Of a stretch of 63,177 bases of DNA, positions 45,302 through 52,730 are shown piece by piece (the first letter of the stretch is position 1; every line of letters starts with the position of its first letter). Position numbers and translations under genes: made by a program. The notes under the pieces are model-generated. The model was not told where the DNA came from and did not search any database. It worked only from the letters and a program-made list of their open reading frames with translations. This DNA is from DTU089 sp964421815 (GTDB lineage Bacteria > Bacillota > Clostridia > Oscillospirales > Acutalibacteraceae): the NCBI GenBank assembly GCA_964421815.1, contig CAYQYT010000012.1:1-63177 (forward strand). The letters are read 5' to 3'.

Positions 45302-46072
45302 AGATACAAAGTAATTAAATTCAGTACGGTTTTTGCAGTTTTATTTATGTTGTCGGCTGCCGTAATATCAACCGTCACACTTTCCCATATCAGTACAACG
45401 GTGGGTAACTCTTTGTGGAAACTGCCCATATATTGCGTTGAAACACAGGAGAAGAAAATTGCCGTAACCTTTGATGCAGCTTGGAGTGCCGAGGACACGG
45501 ACGAAATCATTGGAATATTAAAGAAACACAGTGCAAAAGCCACTTTTTTTGCCGTTGGTGATTGGGTGGAGAAAAATCCCGATGCGGTAAAAAAACTATA
45601 TGACGCAGGGCATGAAATAGGGAATCATTCCGACACCCACCCGTCATTCAGTAACATAAACCGCGAAGAAATAAAAACAGAAATCCTTAATTGCAACAAA
45701 AAAATCGAAAGTGTAACCGGTGTTGCACCGAAACTTGTAAGAGCGCCCAGCGGCGACTATGACAACAAAAGTATCGAAATAACCCATAGCCTTAATATGA
45801 AAATGATTCAATGGGATGTTGATTCTCTTGATTGGAAGTTACTTTCCGTTGATGAAATGTACAGCAGAGTTATAAGCAAAACGCAAAAGGGCTCGATTTT
45901 GCTGTTTCATAACGGAGTGGAAAACACCCCCGAGGCTTTGGACAAAATCCTCACAAAATTAGAAAAAGACGGCTACGAATTTGTAACCGTCAGCGAACTT
46001 ATTTATTGGGATGATTATGAAATTGACCATACGGGTAGGCAAATTAAAAATGGCAAAACAACAAATACTTGA
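45299..46072 (+). CDS. PdaB-like polysaccharide deacetylase
   Basis: The 257-residue exported or membrane-anchored protein has an N-terminal hydrophobic segment and a NodB-type deacetylase domain: VTFDAAWSAEDTDEI (catalytic and metal Asp), HEIGNHSDTHPSF (metal His pair), RAPSGDYD and ILLFHNG. The AAWS variant and small size match PdaB, a sporulation-specific deacetylase. The TTG at 45299 is preferred to a GTG at 45290 because GGGGTGAT sits between them. The last 226 bases up to 46041 are repeated downstream, and the tail after GRQ (IKNGKTTNT) differs from those of the repeats. Confidence 0.87.
   Translation: MRYKVIKFSTVFAVLFMLSAAVISTVTLSHISTTVGNSLWKLPIYCVETQEKKIAVTFDAAWSAEDTDEIIGILKKHSAKATFFAVGDWVEKNPDAVKKLYDAGHEIGNHSDTHPSFSNINREEIKTEILNCNKKIESVTGVAPKLVRAPSGDYDNKSIEITHSLNMKMIQWDVDSLDWKLLSVDEMYSRVISKTQKGSILLFHNGVENTPEALDKILTKLEKDGYEFVTVSELIYWDDYEIDHTGRQIKNGKTTNT
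45816..46041 (+). repeat. pda 3'-end direct repeat, copy 1
   Basis: This segment, inside pda, is repeated at 46920-47145 with two differences in 226 bases, and its last 62 bases (45980-46041) again at 47797-47858 with two differences. All copies end their similarity at or just after GGGTAGGCA. Confidence 0.92.
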
Positions 46073-46097
46073 TAATCAAGCTCGATTATGGTATAGT
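46069..46097 (+). promoter_or_regulatory. Promoter of the first antitoxin-toxin module
   Basis: TTGATA (46069-46074), 17 bases and TATAGT (46092-46097) lie 24 bases before the antitoxin start. The -35 box overlaps the end of pda, so the module carries its own promoter immediately after the repeat. Confidence 0.7.
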
Positions 46098-46120
46098 AAT
46101 TGAAAAGCGAGGTGTTATAT

Positions 46121-46282
46121 ATGTCTATTGATAAGGCGATTGAAAATGCAGTTGCTTCTGTTGAAATGGAAGGCTTTTCAATTGATGAGCATAGCAAAGA
46201 ATTATGCAGAAAGCTTTTAAATAGCGAAATATCAATGGAACAGTATATTTCACTTGTTAAGAAGTCGGTTGGTGTTGCATAA
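46121..46282 (+). CDS. VbhA-like antitoxin of the first Fic module
   Basis: The 53-residue protein begins MSIDKAIENAVASVEMEG and contains the inhibitory motif S-x-x-x-E-G (Ser13, Glu17, Gly18), which in class I Fic systems blocks the ATP site of the toxin. The rest (SKELCRKLLNSEISMEQYISLV) fits the helical VbhA fold. GCGAGGTG precedes the ATG; an in-frame start 21 bases upstream lacks a good site. Its stop overlaps the toxin start (TAATG), which shows coupling. Confidence 0.85.
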   Translation: MSIDKAIENAVASVEMEGFSIDEHSKELCRKLLNSEISMEQYISLVKKSVGVA

Positions 46283-46871
46283 TGAGTTATAGTATTACTG
46301 CTTTAACCGATGATTATTACGCGGCACAAATTGTTTAATCAACAAGTTCAATATACAGAACGAGGAACAACTTGCAAAAATTGAAGCAAGCATAACGTTA
46401 GCCAAATCTGCTGAATTGGAAAGAAATTTTATTAGTTATTCTTTTGATTTTGAACACTATAAACAAATTCATAGATATTTATTTGAAGATTTGTATGATT
46501 GGGCAGGAAAAGTAAGAACTGTTGATATTTCTAAAAAAGGTACAAATTTCACTCCTGCCGAAAATATTGAAACAGTTGCAAATGCTTGTTTTGATAGATT
46601 GAAAAGTCACAACTATTTTAGGAACGTTGATTTTGAAGACTTTGTTGAAAATATTGTTGATTTTTATTGTTCAACCAATATGTTGCACCCTTTTAGAGAA
46701 GGTAACGGCAGAACACAAAGAATATTTATTGCACAACTTATCCGTTTTTGTGGTTATGATATAAACTTTTCAGAAATAGACACCGACGAGCTTATGGTTG
46801 CGACAATACATTCTGCAAATGGTATTACTGATTACCTAAAAGAAATATTCAAAGCACATATAAAACATTAA
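46282..46871 (+). pseudogene. Fic-family toxin gene with a frameshift
   Basis: Translation from the ATG at 46282 gives MSYSITALTDDYYAAQIV and stops at 46338. One frame over, starting near 46323, the sequence continues GTNCLINKFNIQNEEQLAKI and runs open to 46871 with the full Fic core, including LYDWAGKVRTVDIS and HPFREGNGRTQR (46686-46721), the AMP-transfer motif. Joining the frames requires one extra base near 46320-46323, so a single-base deletion probably inactivated the gene; a sequencing error is the alternative. No slippery heptamer suggests programmed frameshifting. Fic enzymes transfer AMP to target proteins. Confidence 0.85.
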
Positions 46872-46875
46872 CCTT

Positions 46876-46906
46876 AACTCTACGTTTTTCGTAGAGTTAT
46901 ATTTTT
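46876..46906 (+). terminator. Terminator of the first Fic module
   Basis: Nine-base arms AACTCTACG and CGTAGAGTT (46876-46898) with a five-base T loop are followed by ATATTTTTA. It lies five bases after the toxin stop. Confidence 0.85.
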
Positions 46907-46919
46907 ACCTTTGTATCAA

Positions 46920-47158
46920 ATGTTGATTCTCTTGATTGGAAGTTACTTTCCGTTGATGAAATGTACAGCAGAGTTATAAGCAAAACGCAAAAGGGCTCGA
47001 TTTTGCTGTTTCATAACGGAGTGGAAAACACCCCCGAGGCTTTGGACAAAATCCTCACAAAATTAGAAAAAGACGGCTACGAATTTGTAACCGTCAGCGA
47101 ACTTATTTATTGGGATGATTATGATATTGACCATATGGGTAGGCAGGTTAAATCTTAG
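46920..47158 (+). pseudogene. Second copy of the pda 3' end
   Basis: Bases 46920-47145 repeat 45816-46041 with only two differences, the first 205 bases being identical. The frame stays open and ends with its own tail GRQVKS at 47158, but there is no start region, promoter or N-terminal half, so it is a gene-end fragment. Its last bases overlap the 3' end of the minus-strand Fic gene. Confidence 0.92.
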
Positions 47159-47540
47159 TTGTAATTCGCTCAAAAATCGCATTGATTTTATCATATTCAC
47201 AAGCAAATGATTCTGCACTTGCAACTATCATTTCTTCAGTAGTAACAGAAGAAAAATCAACCTTATATCCCACATTCAAAGCAAGATATTCAATAAACAA
47301 TCTTTGAGTTCTGCCATTACCTTCTCTAAACGGATGTAAAACATTAATCTCACTCAGATAATATGCTAATCTTTCTGAAACACTATCGCAATTCTTTAAA
47401 TAGTTTTCTTTTTTCAAAGAATCAAAAACTGAATTAGCGTAACTTTCCAAATTCTGCCACAAGCAAAACTGATTTCCTTTTGATATATTAACGTGGCGGT
47501 ATTCTCCTGCCCATTCATAATCATAACTGTAATTTTTCAT
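47148..47540 (-). CDS. Internally shortened Fic-family protein (second module)
   Basis: The 130-residue product keeps the Fic core: AGEYRHVNISKGNQFC, then HPFREGNGRTQRLFIEYLA (HPFREGNGRTQR at 47301-47336). The N-terminus MKNYSYDYEW is joined directly to AGEYRHV, whereas family members usually have roughly 50-60 residues between a start of this kind and the second YxWAG motif. An in-frame deletion between two similar YEW-coding stretches would explain this. Activity is doubtful. The gene starts four bases after its antitoxin. Confidence 0.8.
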   Translation of the reverse strand: MKNYSYDYEWAGEYRHVNISKGNQFCLWQNLESYANSVFDSLKKENYLKNCDSVSERLAYYLSEINVLHPFREGNGRTQRLFIEYLALNVGYKVDFSSVTTEEMIVASAESFACEYDKINAIFERITTKI

Positions 47541-47544
47541 AATA

Positions 47545-47712
47545 TCAGGATTTCACCCTATGTTTGTTCAGCAATTCAGCAATCATACTATCAAGCATTT
47601 TAGGGTTATTAAGACAAACTGAAATTCGTTCTTTATCTGCATTCGTAAGAGGCAAACCCTCCATTGACATAGAACTATCAACCTCGTTGATAATCCGCTC
47701 AATTTCACTCAT
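47545..47712 (-). CDS. VbhA-like antitoxin of the second Fic module
   Basis: A 55-codon gene starts with ATG at 47712, preceded by ACGAGGTG, and ends with TGA at 47545, four bases before the Fic start. The protein begins MSEIERIINEVDSSMSMEG and has the S-x-x-x-E-G inhibitory motif at Ser14, Glu18, Gly19, then a helical remainder ending NKHRVKS. Apart from the motif it resembles the first antitoxin only weakly, so the two modules are not simple duplicates. Confidence 0.83.
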   Translation of the reverse strand: MSEIERIINEVDSSMSMEGLPLTNADKERISVCLNNPKMLDSMIAELLNKHRVKS

Positions 47713-47736
47713 AAAACGCACCTCGTTTCTGCTTAT

Positions 47737-47765
47737 ATTATATCATAAACAAACCGATATATCAA
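47737..47765 (-). promoter_or_regulatory. Promoter of the second antitoxin-toxin module
   Basis: On the minus strand TTGATA (47760-47765), 17 bases, TATAAT (47737-47742), 25 bases before the antitoxin start. Confidence 0.75.
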
Positions 47766-47796
47766 CTGAAAAATGCTCGAAAATAAACTTTGCCTT

Positions 47797-47883
47797 TTTG
47801 TAACCGTCAGCGAACTTATTCATTGGGATGATTATGATATTGACCATACGGGTAGGCAGATAGCAAACAATAGCAAACAATAA
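47797..47883 (+). pseudogene. Third, short copy of the pda 3' end
   Basis: Bases 47797-47858 match 45980-46041 with two differences. The frame reads FVTVSELIHWDDYDIDHTGRQ and then a third tail, IANNSKQ, ending at 47883. Because it lies next to the ogt promoter it may be the original end of pda. Confidence 0.88.
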
Positions 47884-47906
47884 GTATTAACAAAACAGAA
47901 TACCGC

Positions 47907-47934
47907 TTGAATAATACTTGAAAATTGGTATAAT
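47907..47934 (+). promoter_or_regulatory. Promoter of ogt and the NUDIX gene
   Basis: TTGAAT (47907-47912), 16 bases and TATAAT (47929-47934). It lies inside the longest possible ogt frame, which confirms that ogt starts further down. Confidence 0.7.
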
Positions 47935-47989
47935 GAGATTGTCAAACTTGAATTCGTTTGAAATTCCCCCAACGGAAAGGATAATGAAT

Positions 47990-48460
47990 ATGCCTGAAGC
48001 GGTATATAAAATTCCATTTGGCTACATTACAATGCAATATGAGGATGAAGTTTTGCTTTCGCTTATTTGCTCTCAGAAGGAACCGGAAGATTCTTCGGAC
48101 AATTTGGTATTTTCGGACTTTTCAAATGAGGTGTTCCGACAGATTCAGGAATATTTAAGCGGTGCGAGAACTGATTTTGATTTAAATTACAGATTATCGG
48201 GTACGGAATTTCAATTAGCCGTATGGAGAGAATTATTAAAAATTCCATACGGAGAAACAAGGACATATAAGGAAATTGCCTCGGCTGTCGGAAATAGCAG
48301 AGCCTCGAGAGCCGTGGGTATGGCAAACAATAAAAACCCGTTCCACATCATAATCCCCTGCCACCGCGTCATAGGCTCAAACGGAAGTTTAACGGGCTAT
48401 GCGGGCGGATTGGGCATAAAAGAAAAGCTGCTTGATATTGAGAGAAAAAACAAGAAGTAA
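47990..48460 (+). CDS. ogt: Methylated-DNA-protein-cysteine methyltransferase
   Basis: The 156-residue repair protein removes alkyl groups from O6 of guanine. It has the helix-turn-helix part YGETRTYKEIASAVGNSRASRAVGMA and the active site IIPCHRVIG with the acceptor Cys. The ATG at 47990 is preferred because GGAAAGG is nine bases away; an ATG two codons upstream is too close to it and still earlier frames overlap the promoter. Confidence 0.93.
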   Translation: MPEAVYKIPFGYITMQYEDEVLLSLICSQKEPEDSSDNLVFSDFSNEVFRQIQEYLSGARTDFDLNYRLSGTEFQLAVWRELLKIPYGETRTYKEIASAVGNSRASRAVGMANNKNPFHIIIPCHRVIGSNGSLTGYAGGLGIKEKLLDIERKNKK

Positions 48461-48493
48461 AAGTGTAAGAAAACCGATTTATGAGGTATTTAT

Positions 48494-48985
48494 ATGGACG
48501 GAAAATTAAGGAATATGACTTCTGTGTATCTGTTTAAAGGGGACAAAGTTTTGTTGCTTTACAGACAGGGCGGCAGAGTTGTCAACAATGTCTGGACCGG
48601 CTCCGCAGGAGGTCATTTTGAAAACTGTGAACTTAACGATGCGCGTTCTTGTGTATTGAGAGAACTGAACGAGGAATTGGGATTAAAACCCCACGATATA
48701 CAGGGATTAAAACTCCGATATGTCACCTTGAGATATACAAAGGGCGAAATAAGACAAAACTACTATTTCTTTGCCCGACTGAAAGACTCCGTTAACGAAA
48801 ACCTATCTTCAAATGAGGGAATATGCAAATGGTTTGACCTGTGGGAAATCGGCTCGATGGAAATGCCATTTACGGCAAAATATGTTATTGAGCATTATTG
48901 CAAAGTCGGACGGATGACAGAGGATCTTTACGGCGGTATTGCAAATCCCGAAAGGGTTAATTTTTATAGGTTACAGGAATTCTGA
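48494..48985 (+). CDS. NUDIX hydrolase
   Basis: The 163-residue protein has a Nudix box spanning GGHFENCELNDARSCVLREL and NEELGL. The REUxEExGU half is intact, but nine residues rather than seven separate the preceding Glu from the RE pair, a two-residue expansion. It may hydrolyse a nucleoside diphosphate derivative such as 8-oxo-dGTP; the location after ogt would fit a DNA-protection role, which is inferred. A bidirectional terminator follows. Confidence 0.83.
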   Translation: MDGKLRNMTSVYLFKGDKVLLLYRQGGRVVNNVWTGSAGGHFENCELNDARSCVLRELNEELGLKPHDIQGLKLRYVTLRYTKGEIRQNYYFFARLKDSVNENLSSNEGICKWFDLWEIGSMEMPFTAKYVIEHYCKVGRMTEDLYGGIANPERVNFYRLQEF

Positions 48986-48990
48986 AATAC

Positions 48991-49030
48991 AAAAAAGTCA
49001 GCACAGATTCTTCTCCGTGCTGACTTTTTT
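48991..49030. terminator. Bidirectional terminator between the NUDIX gene and spoIIIAH
   Basis: A perfect 14-base inverted repeat (AAAAAAGTCAGCAC and GTGCTGACTTTTTT) with a 12-base loop serves both converging genes; the right arm ends at the first base of the spoIIIAH stop codon. Confidence 0.88.
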
Positions 49031-49566
49031 CATTCAGACTGTGTAATTTTAACATTTTCCGCTTTTAGTTCCGTGTTGGTAGTTACTATATCAATTATCT
49101 GAAGTGCCGCGTCTTCGCTGAGAGAATCCTTTGTAACTACTATCTGTGCGGATTTTTCATTGATAACCGCCACACACTCACTCGCAAGTTTTGCGGAAAT
49201 CAATGCTTCAATATCGCTTTCCAGTTTGATTTGAGCGGTAAGTTCTTCGATGGACTTTGTAATTTCTTTTGCTTCTTCACTTGAACTTTTAACATTTTTC
49301 AGGGATTCGTTCAATTTGTCCAAGGCTTCATCCCTTGATTTTTGGCGATTCAGTTTCACCTCGCTGAAATAGTCCGCCGTTTCTCCCGATGCGTTAACGT
49401 ATTTTGCCTCGCCTAAATTTTGTACGTATTCGCTTCCGGTAGTTTCTTCTGCGGAGGGAAGTGTTGTCTTGTTACCCGTATAGTACCAGTTAACAAACAC
49501 AGCCGCCCCCAATACCACCACAAGAGTCGCGAGTATCAATTGTCGTCTTTTAATTAAAATGTTCAT
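49030..49566 (-). CDS. spoIIIAH: Stage III sporulation protein AH
   Basis: The 178-residue protein has one N-terminal membrane segment (LILATLVVVLGAAVFVNWYYTGNK) and a C-terminal YscJ/FliF-like ring-building domain (EALISAKLASECVAVINEKSAQIVVTKDSLS). On the mother-cell side it binds forespore SpoIIQ to form the feeding-tube channel. It is last in the spoIIIA operon. Confidence 0.93.
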   Translation of the reverse strand: MNILIKRRQLILATLVVVLGAAVFVNWYYTGNKTTLPSAEETTGSEYVQNLGEAKYVNASGETADYFSEVKLNRQKSRDEALDKLNESLKNVKSSSEEAKEITKSIEELTAQIKLESDIEALISAKLASECVAVINEKSAQIVVTKDSLSEDAALQIIDIVTTNTELKAENVKITQSE

Positions 49567-49577
49567 AGCTACACTCC

Positions 49578-50105
49578 TTAATTTTCAACCGAAACCTTTG
49601 TGCTGTCTATATCAAACAGGGCACAAACAGTCTGGGTTATTGCGTTTTTTACCTTGGCGTTACCCGCCCCCTCGGCTATCACGGCAACGCCTTTTACAGT
49701 GGGCTCATAGACTTTTATAACAAGACATTCCTCGTTATTTGAGCCGTTTTTTACGATTATGTAATCCTCCTCGGATTCATACTTTTGGGAATTCTCTTCA
49801 CTGTCCTGTTTTTCATTATAACCCTTTGCATAGACATTTTCGTAACAGTTCTCAAGGGTAATCATAACCTTTACCTCCCCTGCACCGCTGATTTTCTCAA
49901 GCAGGGTTTCAAGGTTTTTTTCGGTTTTTTCAATATACTGAGCCGAATATCGTGAAGTATCTTCCTTGGAAATCGGTTCGGAATTTTCGCTGCTGAAAAG
50001 TTCGCTACCAAGCAGCAAAAGCGAAATCAAGACCGCGCCCATAATCAAAACCGTATTTTTTTTGCCTATTTTGATTTTTTTAAAATTTTTCAACAAATCA
50101 TTCAT
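49578..50105 (-). CDS. spoIIIAG: Stage III sporulation protein AG
   Basis: The 175-residue protein has one membrane segment (NTVLIMGAVLISLLLLGSELF) and the AG domain with LLEKISGAGEVKVMITLE and GVAVIAEGAGNAKVKNAITQTVCALFDID. AG forms a large ring in the channel between mother cell and forespore. It overlaps spoIIIAF by eight bases. Confidence 0.94.
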   Translation of the reverse strand: MNDLLKNFKKIKIGKKNTVLIMGAVLISLLLLGSELFSSENSEPISKEDTSRYSAQYIEKTEKNLETLLEKISGAGEVKVMITLENCYENVYAKGYNEKQDSEENSQKYESEEDYIIVKNGSNNEECLVIKVYEPTVKGVAVIAEGAGNAKVKNAITQTVCALFDIDSTKVSVEN

Positions 50106-50577
50106 TTTTCACACCGACTTTTAAAATCTGCCTGTATTCTTCGGGAACTTTGCTTTTAATTATATTGATTTTATTTTCGAATGTATTTCCCACTTCTATT
50201 TTTATTTCCTCAAGATACACGGTGTTTTCCTCTGCATCCACGGATGTACTTACATATATTTCATATTCATTCACCCCTTCGTTTATGAGTATTTCTTTCA
50301 TTTCTTCCCGTATTTTCTTCTCCGTAAGATTAGCCGTGTGCATAAGTGTGTCATAATCCGCACTTTCTTTTACTTCCGCTTGGGGAAGCAAGTCATCCGG
50401 GGAAATGTCACTTTTTACAATGGGGGAAACAATCCCCAACAGTAACACGGAAACCACCGCAATACGCAAAACTTTTCTTGTTTTCTCGGGTGCTATGTAT
50501 TCCAATATTCCGCCCACCAAGGCGCAGACCACGTAATTCAAAAGAACTATTTTTATTGTTTCCGACACTTTAAACAC
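50098..50577 (-). CDS. spoIIIAF: Stage III sporulation protein AF
   Basis: The 159-residue protein has two N-terminal membrane helices (IVLLNYVVCALVGGILEYIAP, VLRIAVVSVLLLGIVSPIV) and a soluble ring domain (EIYVSTSVDAEENTVYLEEIKIEVGN). It overlaps spoIIIAE by eight bases. Confidence 0.9.
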   Translation of the reverse strand: MFKVSETIKIVLLNYVVCALVGGILEYIAPEKTRKVLRIAVVSVLLLGIVSPIVKSDISPDDLLPQAEVKESADYDTLMHTANLTEKKIREEMKEILINEGVNEYEIYVSTSVDAEENTVYLEEIKIEVGNTFENKINIIKSKVPEEYRQILKVGVKNE

Positions 50578-51691
50578 CCTTTACAAAAATAACCACACCC
50601 ACTGACACAATGAATATAACCGCCGAAAAAACCGTTGTTGCACCCAAAAGAGTTAAGGCATCTTTAAAGATATTCAGCATACCCACGCACTCTCCCGAGC
50701 CCAAAAGTTCCGAAACGGAAATAACTACGCTTAAAACAAACACCCAGCCAATAAGTTCCATCAGTGACGGCATTACCGTCAGCACAACGGTAACAATACC
50801 GAAAATTCCCACGGTACTTTTTATGAGGGAAAGGCTTGACACAAGCGCCGAATAGGTATCGCTCATGGCACCGCCCACGACGGGTACGGTTCTTCCCACT
50901 ACAAAGCGAATTCCCCGTGATGTCAGGGAATCCACCCCCGCACCCATTACCCCCTTTAAGGTTACAATACCTGAAAAGAATGTACCGATAAACCCTAAAA
51001 AACTTATGTATATCTTCTTTACAAGCCCTGAAACTTTTTCACTGAAATTATATACATCAAAACAGGACAAAAAACCCAGGGAACACATGGCATTCACCGC
51101 CGGTTGACCGACCCCCGACAACAGGGCTGAAAAGAAAGTATCCGACAACACGGCAAAGGATGCGTAGGATGTGCCCAAAGCCACCTTTCCCGAAGATGAC
51201 ACCAACATACTGAATACGCCCGCAAAAGCCGAGGTAAAAACATTCAGTGATTCCAACACGGAAAACGCCGTTGTCACCGCCTTTGCCACAGGTACCGCCA
51301 AACAAAGTGCCAACACGGAATTACCGATAACCGATATTGTTTGGGGGGATTTTACCAAGGACGAAAACAGGGCAGTTAGTATCAATACCCCGACTGCGGT
51401 TACCAAAAATCTAACGGGTACTGTGAGAGCCCGTTTTGTTATATCAAACAGCACCTCAAACACCTTTGAAAAACCTATTGAAAATACTTTTTCAAAGCTG
51501 ATTTCATCAATTCCTATCTCTTTGAGAAGTTCTGCCGTTTCTCCGTCTATTGCATTGGTAATACTTTCAAAATCGAATTCATCCTTATAACTGTCAATAT
51601 TTTCTTCCAATGCACACACGTTGACCGATAAAGAGAAAAAAGAAATTAAAAGCACGGCAACAAAAGTGCATTTTTTTAAAATTTTTTTCAT
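50570..51691 (-). CDS. spoIIIAE: Stage III sporulation protein AE
   Basis: The 373-residue multi-pass membrane protein has a signal peptide-like start (KKCTFVAVLLISFFSLSVNVCA) and at least six hydrophobic segments, with GVLILTALFSSLVKSP and VVGGAMSDTYSALVSSLSLIKSTVG typical of SpoIIIAE. The start at 51691 was chosen over a 25-codon extension running into spoIIIAD because AGGTGA precedes it. Confidence 0.93.
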   Translation of the reverse strand: MKKILKKCTFVAVLLISFFSLSVNVCALEENIDSYKDEFDFESITNAIDGETAELLKEIGIDEISFEKVFSIGFSKVFEVLFDITKRALTVPVRFLVTAVGVLILTALFSSLVKSPQTISVIGNSVLALCLAVPVAKAVTTAFSVLESLNVFTSAFAGVFSMLVSSSGKVALGTSYASFAVLSDTFFSALLSGVGQPAVNAMCSLGFLSCFDVYNFSEKVSGLVKKIYISFLGFIGTFFSGIVTLKGVMGAGVDSLTSRGIRFVVGRTVPVVGGAMSDTYSALVSSLSLIKSTVGIFGIVTVVLTVMPSLMELIGWVFVLSVVISVSELLGSGECVGMLNIFKDALTLLGATTVFSAVIFIVSVGVVIFVKGV

Positions 51692-51695
51692 TTTT

Positions 51696-52085
51696 TCACC
51701 TGTTAAAAAAGGCTGATGCAATTTCAATAACCGCTGTAAACACAGGCAAAGCGCAGGAAATTGCAAGTATTTTTATGCTAAGTTCCACAACATCTGCTAC
51801 CGCACTTTCGCCGTTATCACGGCAAATATCTGCCACCACCGCACCAACGGCAAGAATACCGAAAGTTTTAAACATAATTTTCACCGAGGTTTCGCTTACA
51901 GAGGAAAAGCCCTCAAAGCTATCAAACAAAGAAAGTAGGTTTTGTATCTCCGGAACAATTGTTAACAGGATTATTGCCACAAGGGTTATTTCACACAAGA
52001 TTGCAAAAGACGGTGCGTTACGCTTAACAAGTACAAGAAACACAATACCCGCAACGGCAAAAATTCCGAGTTTTAAAATTATCAA
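51696..52085 (-). CDS. spoIIIAD: Stage III sporulation protein AD
   Basis: The 129-residue membrane protein has three or four hydrophobic helices and the conserved FKTFGILAVGAVVADICRDNGESAVADVVELSIKILA segment. It overlaps spoIIIAC by four bases and is followed by spoIIIAE after four bases. Confidence 0.93.
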   Translation of the reverse strand: MIILKLGIFAVAGIVFLVLVKRNAPSFAILCEITLVAIILLTIVPEIQNLLSLFDSFEGFSSVSETSVKIMFKTFGILAVGAVVADICRDNGESAVADVVELSIKILAISCALPVFTAVIEIASAFFNR

Positions 52086-52276
52086 AAGTCCATCACCGAC
52101 GACAAAGCGTCCTTTAATTCAGATAATTCGGGAATAAGCATCATAAAAGCAATTAAAAGTCCCGAAACAGTTAAAATTAAGGTATATTCCTCTTTACCCG
52201 CCTTTTGAAGTAATTGATTCAAAAAAGCAATTACAAGGGCTACACCCGCAATTTTCAAAATAACAGTAAAATCCAT
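52082..52276 (-). CDS. spoIIIAC: Stage III sporulation protein AC
   Basis: The 64-residue protein has two membrane helices and the AC pattern ILKIAGVALVIAFLNQLLQKAGKEEYTLILTVSGLLI. Length is as expected. Confidence 0.93.
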   Translation of the reverse strand: MDFTVILKIAGVALVIAFLNQLLQKAGKEEYTLILTVSGLLIAFMMLIPELSELKDALSSVMDF

Positions 52277-52283
52277 AATTCAC

Positions 52284-52730
52284 CTACAAAAAGAATATAA
52301 GTACCGTTAAAGCACCGAACACGCTCAGGGCAGTATTGACTTGAATTTTTTGTTTTTCATTTGATTTCGTTTTTATCAATTCTTCTTCAAAACGTTCCTT
52401 ATACTCATCACAAAGCGTTAACTGCCCCACTTCGTCGGTTGTACCGATTTTTCCAATAAAACTGTTGAATTCTTTAGATAAATTCTTCCCTATTGATTTA
52501 TTTGCGTATATTTCACCGTCCAAAAAGGAAATATATTTATAATTTTGCGCCTTACCGCTCAAATAGATAGACTCATACTCGGATGCTTTGTACCGCAATT
52601 CTGTTTTTACAAGAAGAATAAACCTGACTATTTCGTCAATCGCCCCCGTATTTTTTATTTGCTTTAGCACATTCAGTCCCCCGGAAACCAGAAACCCGCT
52701 TGCCAATAGTAACACAAAAAAAGTTTTCAA
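52284..52730 (-). CDS. spoIIIAB: Stage III sporulation protein AB
   Basis: The 148-residue protein has an N-terminal membrane helix, the central helical domain (EIVRFILLVKTELRYKASEYESIYLSG) and a short hydrophobic C-terminus (ALSVFGALTVLIFFL). This GspF-like fold belongs to the spoIIIA secretion-like machine. It overlaps spoIIIAA by four bases. Confidence 0.9.
   Translation of the reverse strand: MKTFFVLLLASGFLVSGGLNVLKQIKNTGAIDEIVRFILLVKTELRYKASEYESIYLSGKAQNYKYISFLDGEIYANKSIGKNLSKEFNSFIGKIGTTDEVGQLTLCDEYKERFEEELIKTKSNEKQKIQVNTALSVFGALTVLIFFL

Noticed and set aside
46282..46420. Programmed frameshifting in the first Fic gene
   Set aside because: There is no slippery heptamer, internal ribosome binding site or following stem at the break; a simple one-base loss fits better.
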